DNA from: Luteimonas panaciterrae
GTDB taxonomy: Bacteria; Pseudomonadota; Gammaproteobacteria; Xanthomonadales; Xanthomonadaceae
Direction: 5' to 3'
NCBI RefSeq assembly: GCF_020511115.1
Contig: NZ_JAJAVH010000008.1
Coordinates: 248,001-312,000 of the forward strand
DNA: 64,000 bases
Translations under genes and position numbers: made by a program
The notes under the pieces: generated by a model
What the model was told of the DNA's origin: nothing
The model's input: the letters and a program-made list of their open reading frames with translations, nothing else
Databases searched by the model: none
Shown: in pieces, positions 18,171-27,839 of the stretch
Position numbering within the stretch: position 1 is the first letter of the stretch
How the letters are laid out: each line of letters starts with the position of its first letter

Positions 18171-19223
18171 TCAATGCTCCGGCAACAACGCCTGCATCTG
18201 CGCGCGCGCCTTCAATCGGCGCCAAAGACTCCGCTTGCGTGGCCGCAAGGGTCCGAAGCCACCCGCCAGCAACCGCTCCGTCGCTTCGACCACGCGCTGC
18301 GCGGAGTGACCGTCGCGCGCCGGATGAATCTGCGCGATGTATTCACGGATCGCCTGCATCTGCGCCGGCGGCCGCGACAACGCGATATCGATCGCGGCAT
18401 CGATTCCTTCGGGTGTCCGCACGTCCAGCAAGGACGGCCGCGGTCGCCGTGTGCGCAACGTGACCACCGGTTTGTCCAGCAGCAGGCACTCCTCGATCAC
18501 CGAGGATGTGTCGCAGACCAGCACATCGGTCGCGCGCAGCATGTCCAGCAGATCGGGCGCCTCGAGGAAGCGCGCGTGCTCGCCGGCCAGCGCGCGATAG
18601 GCGGCGAACAGTTCCGGCGGGCATTTCGGGTGCAAGGTCAGCAGCCAGTAGCGGTCGCCGCGCGCGATCAGTTCCGGCAGCACCGTCAGCAGGGCCGGCG
18701 CCGCGCTCAATGATTCGGTAAAGGTGGACGCCATCATCACCACTGGCCGTCCGCCAGCGGCGGCGCGCAGGGCATCGGCGGCGGGGGAAGGCGCGAACAA
18801 CGGATCGAGCTTCGGCCAACCGGTCTCGGCGACGGCGAAGTCGCCATGCTCGCGCGCCAGCGCGGCAAAGCGCGGCGTGGTCGCCGGGCCATGCGTGCAG
18901 TACAGGTCGAACAAGCCGCGGATGCGGAAATGACCGCGCCCGGCATCATCGCGCTTGTCGATGTTCAGGCCGTGGAACAGCTGCACCTGCTTGCCCGGCA
19001 GCTGCGGCGGAATGCGGTGCACGGTGGCGAACGTCGCGTCCGCGGCGAAGGCGCGCAGCGCGGAGCGGCTGGCGATGCGCGGTTCGTCGGCGTGCAGTCG
19101 CGGCGCCACGGCATCGTCGCAGAGCCAGCCGACCCGATGCCCGGCGGCCAGCGCCGCGGCGGCCACCGGACGCAGCACGGGCAGCGAATACAACTCGGAG
19201 GCGAGCAGCAGATAGGCGGACAT
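18171..19223 (-). CDS. CDP-glycerol glycerophosphotransferase-like protein, copy 2
   Basis: 350 residues from the ATG that gives MSAYLLLASELYSLPVLRPV, chosen because the paralogue at 13784-14932 starts the same way. Shared motifs include QLFHGLNIDKRDD, LYCTHGPATTP, ETGWPKLDPLF, YWLLTLHPKCP and CDTSSVIEECLLLDKPVVTL. It lacks the longer C-terminal tail of copy 1. It converges on the YdbT-like gene with 24 bases between stops. Same inferred role, a phosphoglycerol-type transfer to a surface glycan, but perhaps on a different acceptor. Confidence 0.8.
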   Translation of the reverse strand: MSAYLLLASELYSLPVLRPVAAAALAAGHRVGWLCDDAVAPRLHADEPRIASRSALRAFAADATFATVHRIPPQLPGKQVQLFHGLNIDKRDDAGRGHFRIRGLFDLYCTHGPATTPRFAALAREHGDFAVAETGWPKLDPLFAPSPAADALRAAAGGRPVVMMASTFTESLSAAPALLTVLPELIARGDRYWLLTLHPKCPPELFAAYRALAGEHARFLEAPDLLDMLRATDVLVCDTSSVIEECLLLDKPVVTLRTRRPRPSLLDVRTPEGIDAAIDIALSRPPAQMQAIREYIAQIHPARDGHSAQRVVEATERLLAGGFGPLRPRKRSLWRRLKARAQMQALLPEH

Positions 19224-19378
19224 GCGCGGCACGATACGCGATTCGCCAAGCGCACGTCCCTCCTTGCCGCCGCATGTACGGGATTCTTACAAGGCACGAA
19301 CCCGCAGGACACGAGCCGGCCGCGCGCATGCGGTAAGGTACGCGCCGGTTCCCTGATTCGGTCTTCGAGTTCCGTCCG

Positions 19379-20938
19379 ATGTCCCGTCCCGCACATGTCC
19401 CGAACTGGTTGCTGGCCGTGGCCTGCGTGCTCGCCTGCGCGCTGTTGGCGATCGCGCTCGATCACGGCGTCCAGGTCGGCCGCGAGAACCACGCCGGCCT
19501 GATCCCGGTGGTGCGGCGCCTGCTCGATCCGGCCTACCTGCCGGGCGATTTCGGCATCGAGATCCGCGCCCATCACCATCGCATCTTCGCGCTGATGGTC
19601 GCGGGACTGACACATCCATTCGGCGAGACCGGTGCGTTCGTCTCGCTCACGTTCGCCGGCTACGCGTTGATCTTCGCCGCGCTGTGGTGCCTCGGCGGCA
19701 CATTGTCGCTGCCGCGCGGACGGCGCCTGCTGCTGGCGGTGGCGCTGGCGACGGGCTTCGCCTTCCTCGACCACGGCGTGGAGGCCAACCGATTCCTCGG
19801 CAACGGCCCGATCATGCCGCCGACCTTCGCGCATGCCTTCATCGTTTTCGCCATCGCGGCGCTGGCGCGCGGCCGCTGGAATCTCGCCTTCGCGCTGTCG
19901 GGCGCGGTGGCGCTGGTACATCTGCAGATCGGCGGCATCTGGTTGCTGGCGATGGCGATCGAAGCGACACGGCAAGGCATCTGGCGACGGCCGGCCACCT
20001 GGCTGCCGGGATTGATCGCGGCGCTGGTGATCGCGTCGCCCGCGCTGTTCGACCTGATCGCGCTGGCGCGACAGGGCCTGACACAGCAGATGGGCGCGAT
20101 GCAGGACGTCGCCTTCCGCATGCCGCAGCATTTCCAGTTCCACGGCAATCGTGTCGCCGCGGTGCTGCTCTATCTCGGATTGTTCGCGTGGCTGTGGTGG
20201 CGCTGGCGTCGCGATCACGACGAGCGTGCGGCGTTATTCACGCCGCTGCTGTCGATGGCGGTCATCCTGATGGCCTTCACCCTGCTGCACTACGCCGATT
20301 ACTACCTGCTGAAGACTGGCTGGATCGCGCGCATCCAGCTGCTGCGGCTGAGCGTGTTCGTGCCGGTGCTGGCCGCGTTCGCACTGCTGGCGATCCGATT
20401 GCCGCCCGCGAACAAGCGCGAGATCTGGCCGTGGGTGGTCGCGGCGGTGTTCGCGCTCGCCGCGATGGGATCGGATCTCGGCAAGGGACAGCCGCCGTCG
20501 CTGGGCGTGGTCGATGCCTCGCGCGCCGAGCGCAACTGGGCGCGGCTGTGCGACTGGCTGCGCGCGCAGGGACCGCGCGTGCTGTACGCCTCGCCGCCGG
20601 GACACACCGGCTTCACCGCGTGCAGCGACCGCTCGACCCTGGTGGAATTCAAGATCAATCCCGATGGCGGCGCCGGACGCGCGGAGTGGTTGCAGCGCCT
20701 GCGCGCGGTGGCGGGCGGTGATCTGCCCGCCAGTTCGAGCCGCGCCGGCGTCGCCGAAGCACTCGATGTCGCCTATGCACGATTGCCCACGACCGGCTTC
20801 GCCGCGCTCGCACGCGATTACGGCGTGGGTGCCGCCGTCGTTCCGATTGGAAGCCCGTTGCAAGGCCGTGAGCTGTACCGTAACGACGGTTATCGCGTCA
20901 TCGCACTGGATACGCCGTCGCAGGACGCGACGCCATGA
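19379..20938 (+). CDS. polytopic membrane protein, possible GT-C-like glycosyltransferase
   Basis: 519 residues with about ten transmembrane helices in the first 370 and a soluble C-terminal domain (about residues 385-519). An early periplasmic loop has EIRAHHHRIFALM, with acidic and histidine residues near the first long loop, the place where GT-C enzymes keep their catalytic acid. I do not recognise a precise family. The next gene starts inside its stop codon (ATGA overlap), so the two are co-translated, and that gene is a glycosyltransferase. A role in glycan transfer or polymer handling at the membrane is inference. Confidence 0.65.
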   Translation: MSRPAHVPNWLLAVACVLACALLAIALDHGVQVGRENHAGLIPVVRRLLDPAYLPGDFGIEIRAHHHRIFALMVAGLTHPFGETGAFVSLTFAGYALIFAALWCLGGTLSLPRGRRLLLAVALATGFAFLDHGVEANRFLGNGPIMPPTFAHAFIVFAIAALARGRWNLAFALSGAVALVHLQIGGIWLLAMAIEATRQGIWRRPATWLPGLIAALVIASPALFDLIALARQGLTQQMGAMQDVAFRMPQHFQFHGNRVAAVLLYLGLFAWLWWRWRRDHDERAALFTPLLSMAVILMAFTLLHYADYYLLKTGWIARIQLLRLSVFVPVLAAFALLAIRLPPANKREIWPWVVAAVFALAAMGSDLGKGQPPSLGVVDASRAERNWARLCDWLRAQGPRVLYASPPGHTGFTACSDRSTLVEFKINPDGGAGRAEWLQRLRAVAGGDLPASSSRAGVAEALDVAYARLPTTGFAALARDYGVGAAVVPIGSPLQGRELYRNDGYRVIALDTPSQDATP

Positions 20939-21741
20939 ACGCATCCGCCCGTCCGCCGATTTCTGCCTGCCGGCTTTCGGCATGCGTGATCGCCTTCAAC
21001 GAGGAGGATCGCATCGGCGACTGCCTTGCCTCGCTGGCGTTCTGCGACGAAATCGTGGTGGTGGATTCGGGTTCGACCGATCGCACACGCGAGATCTGCG
21101 AACAGGCCGGCGCGCGCGTGCTGCAACGCGCCTTCGATGGCTTCCGCAGCCAGAAACAATTCGCCATCGACCAGGCCACGCACGACTGGGTGCTGTGCCT
21201 GGACGCCGACGAGCGCATCAGCGATGCCCTGCGAGCCGCCATCCAGGACGCGCAATCGCGCGGCTTCGCGGATGCCGCCGGCTATCGCTTCGCGCGCCTG
21301 TCCGAATACTTCGGCAAGTTCCTGCGCCACGGCAACGCCTATCCCGACCGTGTGCTGCGCCTGTTCGACCGCCGTCGCGGCGGCTGGCGCGGCAAGCGCG
21401 AGATCCACGAAACCGCCAGCGTCGACGGCGACGTGCGTACCCTGCCCGGCGATCTCATCCACCACCCCTATCGCTCCTTCGAACAACTGCTGCACAAGAC
21501 CGAACGCTACGCCCGCATGATGGCCGAGCACGAATTCGCCCGTGGCAAGCGCGCCTCCCTGGCCAAGCTGATTCTTTCGCCCGCATGGCGCTTCTGGCGC
21601 GGTTACGTGTTCCGCGGTGGTTTTCTGGACGGCTGGCACGGTTTGGTCTACGCCTACGTGCGCGCCAACTACGTGCGCCAGAAAACCATCATGCTGTGGC
21701 TATTGCAGCACGGCCGGCCGTTGCAGACGCCAGGCGACTGA
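20935..21741 (+). CDS. WaaE/KdtX-like family 2 glycosyltransferase
   Basis: 268 residues. GT-A features: CVIAFNEEDRIGDCLASLAF, then EIVVVDSGSTDRT (nucleotide-binding), and VLCLDADERIS, whose D-x-D binds the metal. Downstream YFGKFLRHGNAYPDRVLRLF and VHGD-like EIHETASVDG segments match the WaaE/KdtX group, which adds a hexose to the inner LPS core. The C-terminus has amphipathic segments for membrane contact. Translationally coupled to the preceding polytopic protein. Confidence 0.87.
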   Translation: MNASARPPISACRLSACVIAFNEEDRIGDCLASLAFCDEIVVVDSGSTDRTREICEQAGARVLQRAFDGFRSQKQFAIDQATHDWVLCLDADERISDALRAAIQDAQSRGFADAAGYRFARLSEYFGKFLRHGNAYPDRVLRLFDRRRGGWRGKREIHETASVDGDVRTLPGDLIHHPYRSFEQLLHKTERYARMMAEHEFARGKRASLAKLILSPAWRFWRGYVFRGGFLDGWHGLVYAYVRANYVRQKTIMLWLLQHGRPLQTPGD

Positions 21742-21917
21742 ACCGACGCTTCGCGGGGCTCGCCATCGCCGCTGCGATCCCCGACAATGCCGCGGAACCG
21801 ATCCCGATGCCTAGGCAGCCCCCGGCCCATCGCGCGCATGAACCGAACCCTCGCCACTGGTGATGCCGACGCGCTCCGATCGCATTTCCCTCATTCGTTC
21901 GCGAAGCGGCAGGCGCC

Positions 21918-22829
21918 ATGAGCACCTCGTTCGCGGTCGTCATCGCCAATCACAACTATCGCGAGTTCATCGCCGAGGCCGTCGATAGCGCGCTCGCGCA
22001 GACGCGCGCGCCCAGGCAGGTGATCGTGGTCGACGACGGCTCGACCGACGGCTCGGCGGAACTGCTGCAACAGCGCTATGGCGGAGATGCGCGCGTTCGG
22101 CTGCTGCGCGTCGCCAACGGCGGCCAGCTGTCGGCATCGCGCCAGGGCGTCGCGCTCGCGGATGCCGATGTGGTCTGCTTCCTCGATTCCGACGACCGCT
22201 GGGATGCGAACTACCTCGAGCAGATCGGCGCGATCTACGACAGCCGCAAGGATGTCGATTTCGTCTTCAGCGACATGCGGATGTTCGGCGCGAAGTCGGA
22301 CCGCATCAGCTTCGCCGATCGCCCGGTCGATCTGGCCTACACCGTGCTCAGTACCTACCTGCTGCACACCTGGTACGGCGCACCGACCTCGGCGCTGAGC
22401 CTGCGCACGCGCTGGGCGCGGCAGGTGCTCGATCTGCCCGACGACAAGCTCAAGGCCTGGCGCCTGGCGACCGACAACTGCGTGGTGTTCGGCGCCAGCA
22501 TCCTCGGCGCACGCAAATATTTTCTGCCGACCGGCGCCGTGCACTACCGCATCCACGGCGGCAACGACTGGTGGAGTGATCAGGGCAAGCATCGCGATTT
22601 CATCAATACGTTGCGTTCGCGTGCCCTGATCCAGTTCTACGCGCAGAGTTGCGGCGTCAGCGAACGCTTGCTGGACATGGCTCGGCACGAATACCTGCTC
22701 AAACCCGATCCGCCGAAAGAAGAAACCGAACGCTACGCGCGGCTTCTGGCCATGCGCGAGGGCTCATGGTGGACGCGCTGGCGTCGTTCGCGCTCTCTCT
22801 TGAAGCAAGCCGACAAGGAAGCGTCATGA
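21918..22829 (+). CDS. family 2 glycosyltransferase
   Basis: 303 residues, with a GT-A fold: FAVVIANHNYREFIAEAVDSA, IVVDDGSTDGSAELL and VCFLDSDDRWD, the D-x-D motif. The acceptor region is not diagnostic. It is followed by another GT2 gene whose ATG overlaps its TGA. It probably acts on the cytosolic face of the inner membrane, on LPS or another surface glycan. The 176-base gap before it has no gene. Confidence 0.85.
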   Translation: MSTSFAVVIANHNYREFIAEAVDSALAQTRAPRQVIVVDDGSTDGSAELLQQRYGGDARVRLLRVANGGQLSASRQGVALADADVVCFLDSDDRWDANYLEQIGAIYDSRKDVDFVFSDMRMFGAKSDRISFADRPVDLAYTVLSTYLLHTWYGAPTSALSLRTRWARQVLDLPDDKLKAWRLATDNCVVFGASILGARKYFLPTGAVHYRIHGGNDWWSDQGKHRDFINTLRSRALIQFYAQSCGVSERLLDMARHEYLLKPDPPKEETERYARLLAMREGSWWTRWRRSRSLLKQADKEAS

Positions 22830-23674
22830 GCGTCAGCGCCAAGAACATCAGTGTCATCCTGCTCACCTACAACTGGCCCGAGGCATTGGGGCTGGCATTG
22901 GATGCGCTGACGCGGCAGACGCTGTTGCCGCTCGAAGTCATCGTCGCCGACGACGGCTCGGCCGAACCGACGCGCGCGCTGGTCGAATCGCGCATGGCCG
23001 ATTTTCCGGTGCCGCTGCGCCACGTCTGGCACGAGGATCGCGGCTTCCGCGCCGGCGCCGCCCGCAATCGCGGCATGGCGGCCAGTCGCGGCGACTACCT
23101 GGTGCTGCTCGATGGCGACATGGTGGTGCATCCGCAGTTCCTGGCCGATCACGCGGAATTCGCCGCGCCCGGCTGCTTCCTCGCCGGCGGACGCCTGCGC
23201 GCCAGCATGCGCGAGACCGCGCGGCTGCTGGCCGGTGGCCGCCCGCGCTTCGACATGCTGATGGATGGCATCTTCGATGCGCCGCACGATTTCCGTCGCT
23301 ATCACGCCTTGCGCTGGAACACGCTGGCGGAGCGCAAGGCGCGCCGTCCGGGACGCGTGATGAGTTGCAACATGAGCTTCTGGCGCAGCGACATACTGGC
23401 GGTGAACGGTTTCGACGAGCGCCTGGAAGGCTACGGCAGCGAGGACCTGGAACTGGCCGCGCGCCTGCGCAACGCCGGCGTGCGGCAGAAGCAGCTCAAG
23501 TTCACCGCGCTCGCGGTGCATCTGGATCACAAATCGCGCGCACCGATCGATCCGGATGACATGAGCATGCCGAACAACCGTTTCCTGCACGAGACCAAGA
23601 AACGCAAGCTGACGCGTTGCGATCGCGGGATCGATCAGTATCTCGACGAGGCGGGCGCTCAGTCCAGGGTCTGA
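22826..23674 (+). CDS. family 2 glycosyltransferase with galactosyltransferase-type C-terminal domain
   Basis: 282 residues from the ATG at 22826 (ATGA overlap with the previous gene). N-terminal ISVILLTYNWPEALGLALDAL, ADDGSAEPTRALVE and VLLDGDMVVHP form the GT-A core. The C-terminal SCNMSFWRSDILAVNGFDE followed by GYGSEDLELAARLRNAG is the glyco_transf_7C element seen in chondroitin and capsule-type synthases. It converges with the next gene and shares 16 bases with its 3' end. Confidence 0.86.
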   Translation: MSVSAKNISVILLTYNWPEALGLALDALTRQTLLPLEVIVADDGSAEPTRALVESRMADFPVPLRHVWHEDRGFRAGAARNRGMAASRGDYLVLLDGDMVVHPQFLADHAEFAAPGCFLAGGRLRASMRETARLLAGGRPRFDMLMDGIFDAPHDFRRYHALRWNTLAERKARRPGRVMSCNMSFWRSDILAVNGFDERLEGYGSEDLELAARLRNAGVRQKQLKFTALAVHLDHKSRAPIDPDDMSMPNNRFLHETKKRKLTRCDRGIDQYLDEAGAQSRV

Positions 23675-24666
23675 AGCGCGGCGATCAGCCTGTTCGGAAA
23701 ATCGCGGGCATTGTCCTCGAACCACGTCCGGGCATTCGCGCCAAGACGCGCGCGCTCCTCGTCGGGCATGGCGATGCAATGTTCGATCGCCTGCTCCATC
23801 GCGGACAGATCGAAGTCGTAGAGTGTCGCCAGCTCCTGCTTCCCGGCGGCGTGCGCCGACACCAGCACGCCGCGCTCGGCCGTCACCAGCTCGTTCATCG
23901 GCTCGGCGTCCGTGGTGATCGTGACGCCGCCGATGCTCAGGCTTTCCACCAGCGAATGCCCGTAGCCTTCCGTCTGCGACGGGCAGAGATGGAAGAGGCT
24001 GGCGTTCTGCAGCTGCCGCAGCGGCGCGTCTTCGAGATAGTCGCGGATCATGCGCACGTTGGCGGGCAGCGGCGGCAGTTCGACGCGCTTGCGGCGCCAG
24101 ACCACGGTCAGCAGCGGCCATTCCGGATGTCGCGCCCACAGCTCGAGCAGCGGCAGCGTGCCCTTGTTGCCGCTGCGGCCGGGACCGTGGAAAAACGTGG
24201 CTTCGCGCACCACGCTGGCATCGCGGCAATCGGCGGCGGTGAAGCCGACGTAGCGCGTGCGACAGCCGAGTTCGCCGAAGATGCGCTCGGCATGGCGGGT
24301 CTTGGCCAGCACCAGATCGAAATCGCGCAGATGTCCAAGCCATTCGGCGCGCAGCCATTCCGGATTCGGCAGCAGAATATTGCGCCGCGCCTGTCCGAAC
24401 ATGTCCGCACGCACATGCTCGATCATCAGATTGATGTCGTAGCCCGCATTGAGCTGACCGGCGAACCAGCCGCGCCACATCCGCTGCAGGCGGGCACGCG
24501 CGCGTCGCAGGCGGTTGCCCAGGCGGCTGCGATGTCCCAGCCCGGTCACCGTCACCCTGTAATCGGCATTACTGAAGATGTCGGCCAACAGTTGCAGATC
24601 GCGGCTGAGGCCGGCGCCGTTGTCACGGGCGATCAGGTTGAGGCTCTTCATCGCGGCTGACTTCAT
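23659..24666 (-). CDS. family 4 (GT-B) glycosyltransferase
   Basis: 335 residues; a second ATG five codons in (MKSLNLIARDNG) may be the true start and neither has a strong ribosome site. The C-terminal domain has LFHLCPSQTEGYGHSLVESL, with the E-x7-E motif of GT4 enzymes, and VTITTDAEPMNELV after it. The N-terminal lobe is short, with NPEWLRAEWL and DLVLAKTRHAERIF. It reads against the two upstream GT2 genes and overlaps the last by 16 bases, so the two units may interfere if transcribed together. Confidence 0.82.
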   Translation of the reverse strand: MKSAAMKSLNLIARDNGAGLSRDLQLLADIFSNADYRVTVTGLGHRSRLGNRLRRARARLQRMWRGWFAGQLNAGYDINLMIEHVRADMFGQARRNILLPNPEWLRAEWLGHLRDFDLVLAKTRHAERIFGELGCRTRYVGFTAADCRDASVVREATFFHGPGRSGNKGTLPLLELWARHPEWPLLTVVWRRKRVELPPLPANVRMIRDYLEDAPLRQLQNASLFHLCPSQTEGYGHSLVESLSIGGVTITTDAEPMNELVTAERGVLVSAHAAGKQELATLYDFDLSAMEQAIEHCIAMPDEERARLGANARTWFEDNARDFPNRLIAALQTLD

Positions 24667-24725
24667 CGCGGCAGATAGTAGCCGACGGATGACAACCGCA
24701 GGCGACTAGCGACGCGAGCGCCGGC

Positions 24726-26444
24726 TCAATCCTCGTCCCGCTCCTCCACCTGGCCCTGCGACTCGACGCGGGTCAGCTCGCATCCCGGAATCCACGCCGC
24801 CTGCGTCACCAGCCACCAGCGCCGCCGATTCGACATGCCGGCGAATTCGGCGCGCTTGCGATCCACGCAATGCGTCAGCGCCGGTTCCTGCACCAGCAGA
24901 TAGCGCGATTCCGGTTTCTGCGCCAGCCAGGTGATGCCCTGTTCGAGCTGTTCGCCCCAAGGCATCTTGAAGCCGAAATTCGTGGCGGGGCGATCGGCCA
25001 TCAGCAGGTTCTGTTCCTTCCAGGCCACCAGGCCAAGCTCGGCGCGCGGACCGATGCGCTGACCGACTGACTGCATCAAACCGCGCGCGGAGGAGGAATC
25101 GTTGAGCAACGGCTGCACGAACAATCCCACCACCACCCACAGGCCGGCCAGCGTCGACACCAAGGCGATCACCGGACGCCGACGTCCGAACCACAGCAGA
25201 CAGAGGAAACCCCACACACCGATCGGCAGCAACGTCGCCGCCAGTCCGCGCGCGCCGTCGGTGAAACCGCGGTCGACCGTCAGCCTCTCCTCGAAAGACG
25301 GATGGCCGAACCACATCGCCAGTGCCAGCCCTGTGATCACCACGGCCAGCAGCGCCGTGCATGCGAGCGCCAGGCGTCGCGGCCACGGACGCCGCAGGAT
25401 GCCGGCCAGCAGCGGCGCCAACGCCAGGCACAGCATCGGCAGCGCCGGCAGGATGTACATGTCGCGCTTGCCGGTGGGGAAGGAGAAGAACACCAGCACC
25501 AGCAGCCACCACGCCAGCGGCAGCAGATAGCGCGCATCGCGCCGGCGCAAACGCCGCAGCCACGGTTTCACCGCCCACGGCACGACGAGGATGGTCGGCA
25601 GCCACGCCGTGATCATCACGGTCAGGAAATACCAGGGTGGATGCGCATGATCCCAGGAGGCGCCGTAACGCTTTGCGGTCTGCTTGAACAGGATGTCGTC
25701 GAGATAGGCCTGGTACTCGGGCGATGCCTGGCCGAGCGCGGCGATCAGCATCGGCACCAGCCACACGCACGCCGCGGCGACGAACGCGAGCGGACCAAGC
25801 CAGAACTTCGCGCGACCCGCGTGCACGCGCACGTCCGGCCATCCGCGCAGCGAGGCGATGCCGGCCGGGATCAGCATCAGCAGTGCGATGAAGCCCACGC
25901 CCTTGGTGATCGTGCCAAGACCCGCGGCCGCCCAGCCCAGCGCCCACATCCGCCAGTCCGGCCCGCCACCGCGTGCGAGCACGTGACGCAACAGCCCGTA
26001 GTTGGCCAGCGTGATCCAGAACACCACCAGCGGATCGATCTGCGCCTTCTTCGACTGATAGGTGAACTGGAACGCGAACAGCAGCGCATACGCAGCGTAG
26101 AGCCCGACGCGCGGCGTCCACAGACGGCGGCCGAGGTCGTACACGCACCACAGCGTGCCGAGCGAAGCCAGCAGCGGCGGCAGCAGGAAGGCGATGCGCA
26201 GATTGCCGGTGAGGCTGTAGAACAGCGCCTGCAGCCACATGAACAACGGCGGCTTGTCCGAATACAGTTCGATGCCGCGATGCGGGAACAGCCAGTTCCC
26301 GCTTTCCACCATCTGCTTGGCCGCCAGGGCGAAGCGCGGCTCGTCGGCGGGCCAGGGATCGCGCAGGCCGAGGCCTGCGCCGAGCACGACCAGGGCGATC
26401 AGGGCCAGGATCCAGAATTCGCGATGACTGCGTGTCTTGAGCAT
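24726..26444 (-). CDS. ArnT/PMT-type GT-C glycosyltransferase
   Basis: 572 residues, about twelve transmembrane helices. The first loop holds DPWPADEPRFALAAKQMVESG, the conserved acidic motif of the ArnT/PMT family (GT83/39), followed by ELYSDKPPLFMWLQALFY. The lipid-linked sugar is used on the periplasmic side. A periplasmic C-terminal domain (about residues 420-572) follows. ArnT itself moves aminoarabinose to lipid A, but no arn genes are present here, so another sugar or acceptor is likely. Confidence 0.87.
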   Translation of the reverse strand: MLKTRSHREFWILALIALVVLGAGLGLRDPWPADEPRFALAAKQMVESGNWLFPHRGIELYSDKPPLFMWLQALFYSLTGNLRIAFLLPPLLASLGTLWCVYDLGRRLWTPRVGLYAAYALLFAFQFTYQSKKAQIDPLVVFWITLANYGLLRHVLARGGGPDWRMWALGWAAAGLGTITKGVGFIALLMLIPAGIASLRGWPDVRVHAGRAKFWLGPLAFVAAACVWLVPMLIAALGQASPEYQAYLDDILFKQTAKRYGASWDHAHPPWYFLTVMITAWLPTILVVPWAVKPWLRRLRRRDARYLLPLAWWLLVLVFFSFPTGKRDMYILPALPMLCLALAPLLAGILRRPWPRRLALACTALLAVVITGLALAMWFGHPSFEERLTVDRGFTDGARGLAATLLPIGVWGFLCLLWFGRRRPVIALVSTLAGLWVVVGLFVQPLLNDSSSARGLMQSVGQRIGPRAELGLVAWKEQNLLMADRPATNFGFKMPWGEQLEQGITWLAQKPESRYLLVQEPALTHCVDRKRAEFAGMSNRRRWWLVTQAAWIPGCELTRVESQGQVEERDED

Positions 26445-26502
26445 GGCGCGAGATGATAACGATGCGACTTGTCGGAAAATCGTTTTGATCTGTCCTGGTC
26501 GC

Positions 26503-26520
26503 TCTCCCGCCAGCGGGAGA
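26503..26520. repeat. short palindromic repeat between ArnT-like gene and rsmB
   Basis: TCTCCCGCCAGCGGGAGA is an 18-base palindrome with a two-base centre, directly after the stop side of rsmB. Such CTCCCGC/GCGGGAG palindromes are frequent intergenic repeats in related genomes and may also act as a transcript end for rsmB. Confidence 0.5.
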
Positions 26521-26525
26521 AGGAC

Positions 26526-27839
26526 TCAGGAATGTTTGCGCAAACGGGCGTAGAAGAACCCGTCACCACCGCCCTCGCCGGTCAGGCGCTGCCGGCCCGC
26601 GCCGGAGGCCCGGCCGAAGCGCTCGCCCAGCGATTCGGGCACCGCGTCGGGCGTGCGCGCCAGGAAGGCGTCGATCTGTGCGGCATTCTCGGCCTTGAGG
26701 ATCGAGCAGGTCGTGTAGATCAGCGCGCCGCCGGGGCGAAGCACCCGCCAGCCCGCGTCGAGCAGACGGGCCTGCAATCCGCACAGGGCCTCGATGTCGG
26801 AAGCGCGCCGATGCAGCAGCACATCGGGTTGTCGCCGCACGATGCCGGTGGCCGAGCAGGGTGCATCCAGCAGGACCGCGTCGAACGGTTCGCCATCCCA
26901 CCAGGCGCCGGGCTCGGTCGCATCGGTGGCGCGCAGGATCGCATTCGCGCCGACGCCCAGGCGCGCGAACGCATCGCGGACGCGGTCGAGGCGTTTCGCA
27001 TCGATGTCGAGACCGGTCACGGACAACGTGGCGTCGCGTTCCAGCAGATGCGCCGCCTTGCCGCCGGGCGCGACGCAGGCATCGAGCACACGCTTTCCAA
27101 AGGCCGGCGCCCGCGCCTCCAGTTGCAATGCGTCGGCGACGGTCTGCGCGGCGATGTCCTGCACCGACACGTCGCCTTCGGAGAATCCGGGCAGCGCGGT
27201 CACCGCGATGCTGGCATCGAGACGAATGGCCTCGGAAACTCCCTCAACGGTCTCACAAGCGATACCCGCTTCGGCAAGACGCTGCAGATAAGCCTCGCGC
27301 GTGCCGCGCTGGCGGTTCACGCGCAACCACAGCGGCGCCGGTTCCATGCCGGCCTTGAAGATCGCCTCCGCGTCTTCCGGCCAGTCCGCGCGGATGCGTT
27401 CACGCAGCCAGACGGGCCAATGCGCATCGGCGGGTAATACGGGCAAGCCTTCGCGCTGCGCGCGTCGCAGCAGTGCATTGACCAGCCCCGCCTGATGCGC
27501 GCGTCCGAGCGCGCGCGCCGCATCCACCGTCGCCGACAGCACGGCATGCGGCGGCAACGCCAGCGCGTCGAGCTGCGCGAAGCCCGCATACAGCAGCATC
27601 CGCAACTCGTCGTCGCGCTTGCCGAGCGGCTTCTGCATCCATGCCGACAGTGCGGCGTCGTAGCGCGCGCGGTCGCGCGTCACCGCGAAACAGATCGCCT
27701 CGACCAACGCGCGATCACGCGGATCGGACAAGGTGGGCAATGTCCGCGCGAATTCCGCTTTCAGCGAACGGCCGCGACGCAACACCGCATCGAGCACCCG
27801 CACCGCGGCGACGCGCGGTTCGACACCCGCGGCCGTCAC
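26526..27839 (-). CDS. rsmB: 16S rRNA (cytosine-967-C5)-methyltransferase
   Basis: 437 residues from a GTG at 27837-27839 that overlaps the fmt stop (GTGA). The frame is open far upstream through fmt, but length and the fmt overlap argue for this start. An N-terminal NusB-like RNA-binding domain (about residues 1-140) precedes the SAM-dependent Rossmann domain. The catalytic motifs are [15 protein letters not shown] (motif IV cysteine) and [12 protein letters not shown] (motif VI cysteine). It methylates C967 of 16S rRNA. It is co-transcribed with def and fmt, the usual arrangement. Confidence 0.96.
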   Translation of the reverse strand: MTAAGVEPRVAAVRVLDAVLRRGRSLKAEFARTLPTLSDPRDRALVEAICFAVTRDRARYDAALSAWMQKPLGKRDDELRMLLYAGFAQLDALALPPHAVLSATVDAARALGRAHQAGLVNALLRRAQREGLPVLPADAHWPVWLRERIRADWPEDAEAIFKAGMEPAPLWLRVNRQRGTREAYLQRLAEAGIACETVEGVSEAIRLDASIAVTALPGFSEGDVSVQDIAAQTVADALQLEARAPAFGKRVLDACVAPGGKAAHLLERDATLSVTGLDIDAKRLDRVRDAFARLGVGANAILRATDATEPGAWWDGEPFDAVLLDAPCSATGIVRRQPDVLLHRRASDIEALCGLQARLLDAGWRVLRPGGALIYTTCSILKAENAAQIDAFLARTPDAVPESLGERFGRASGAGRQRLTGEGGGDGFFYARLRKHS

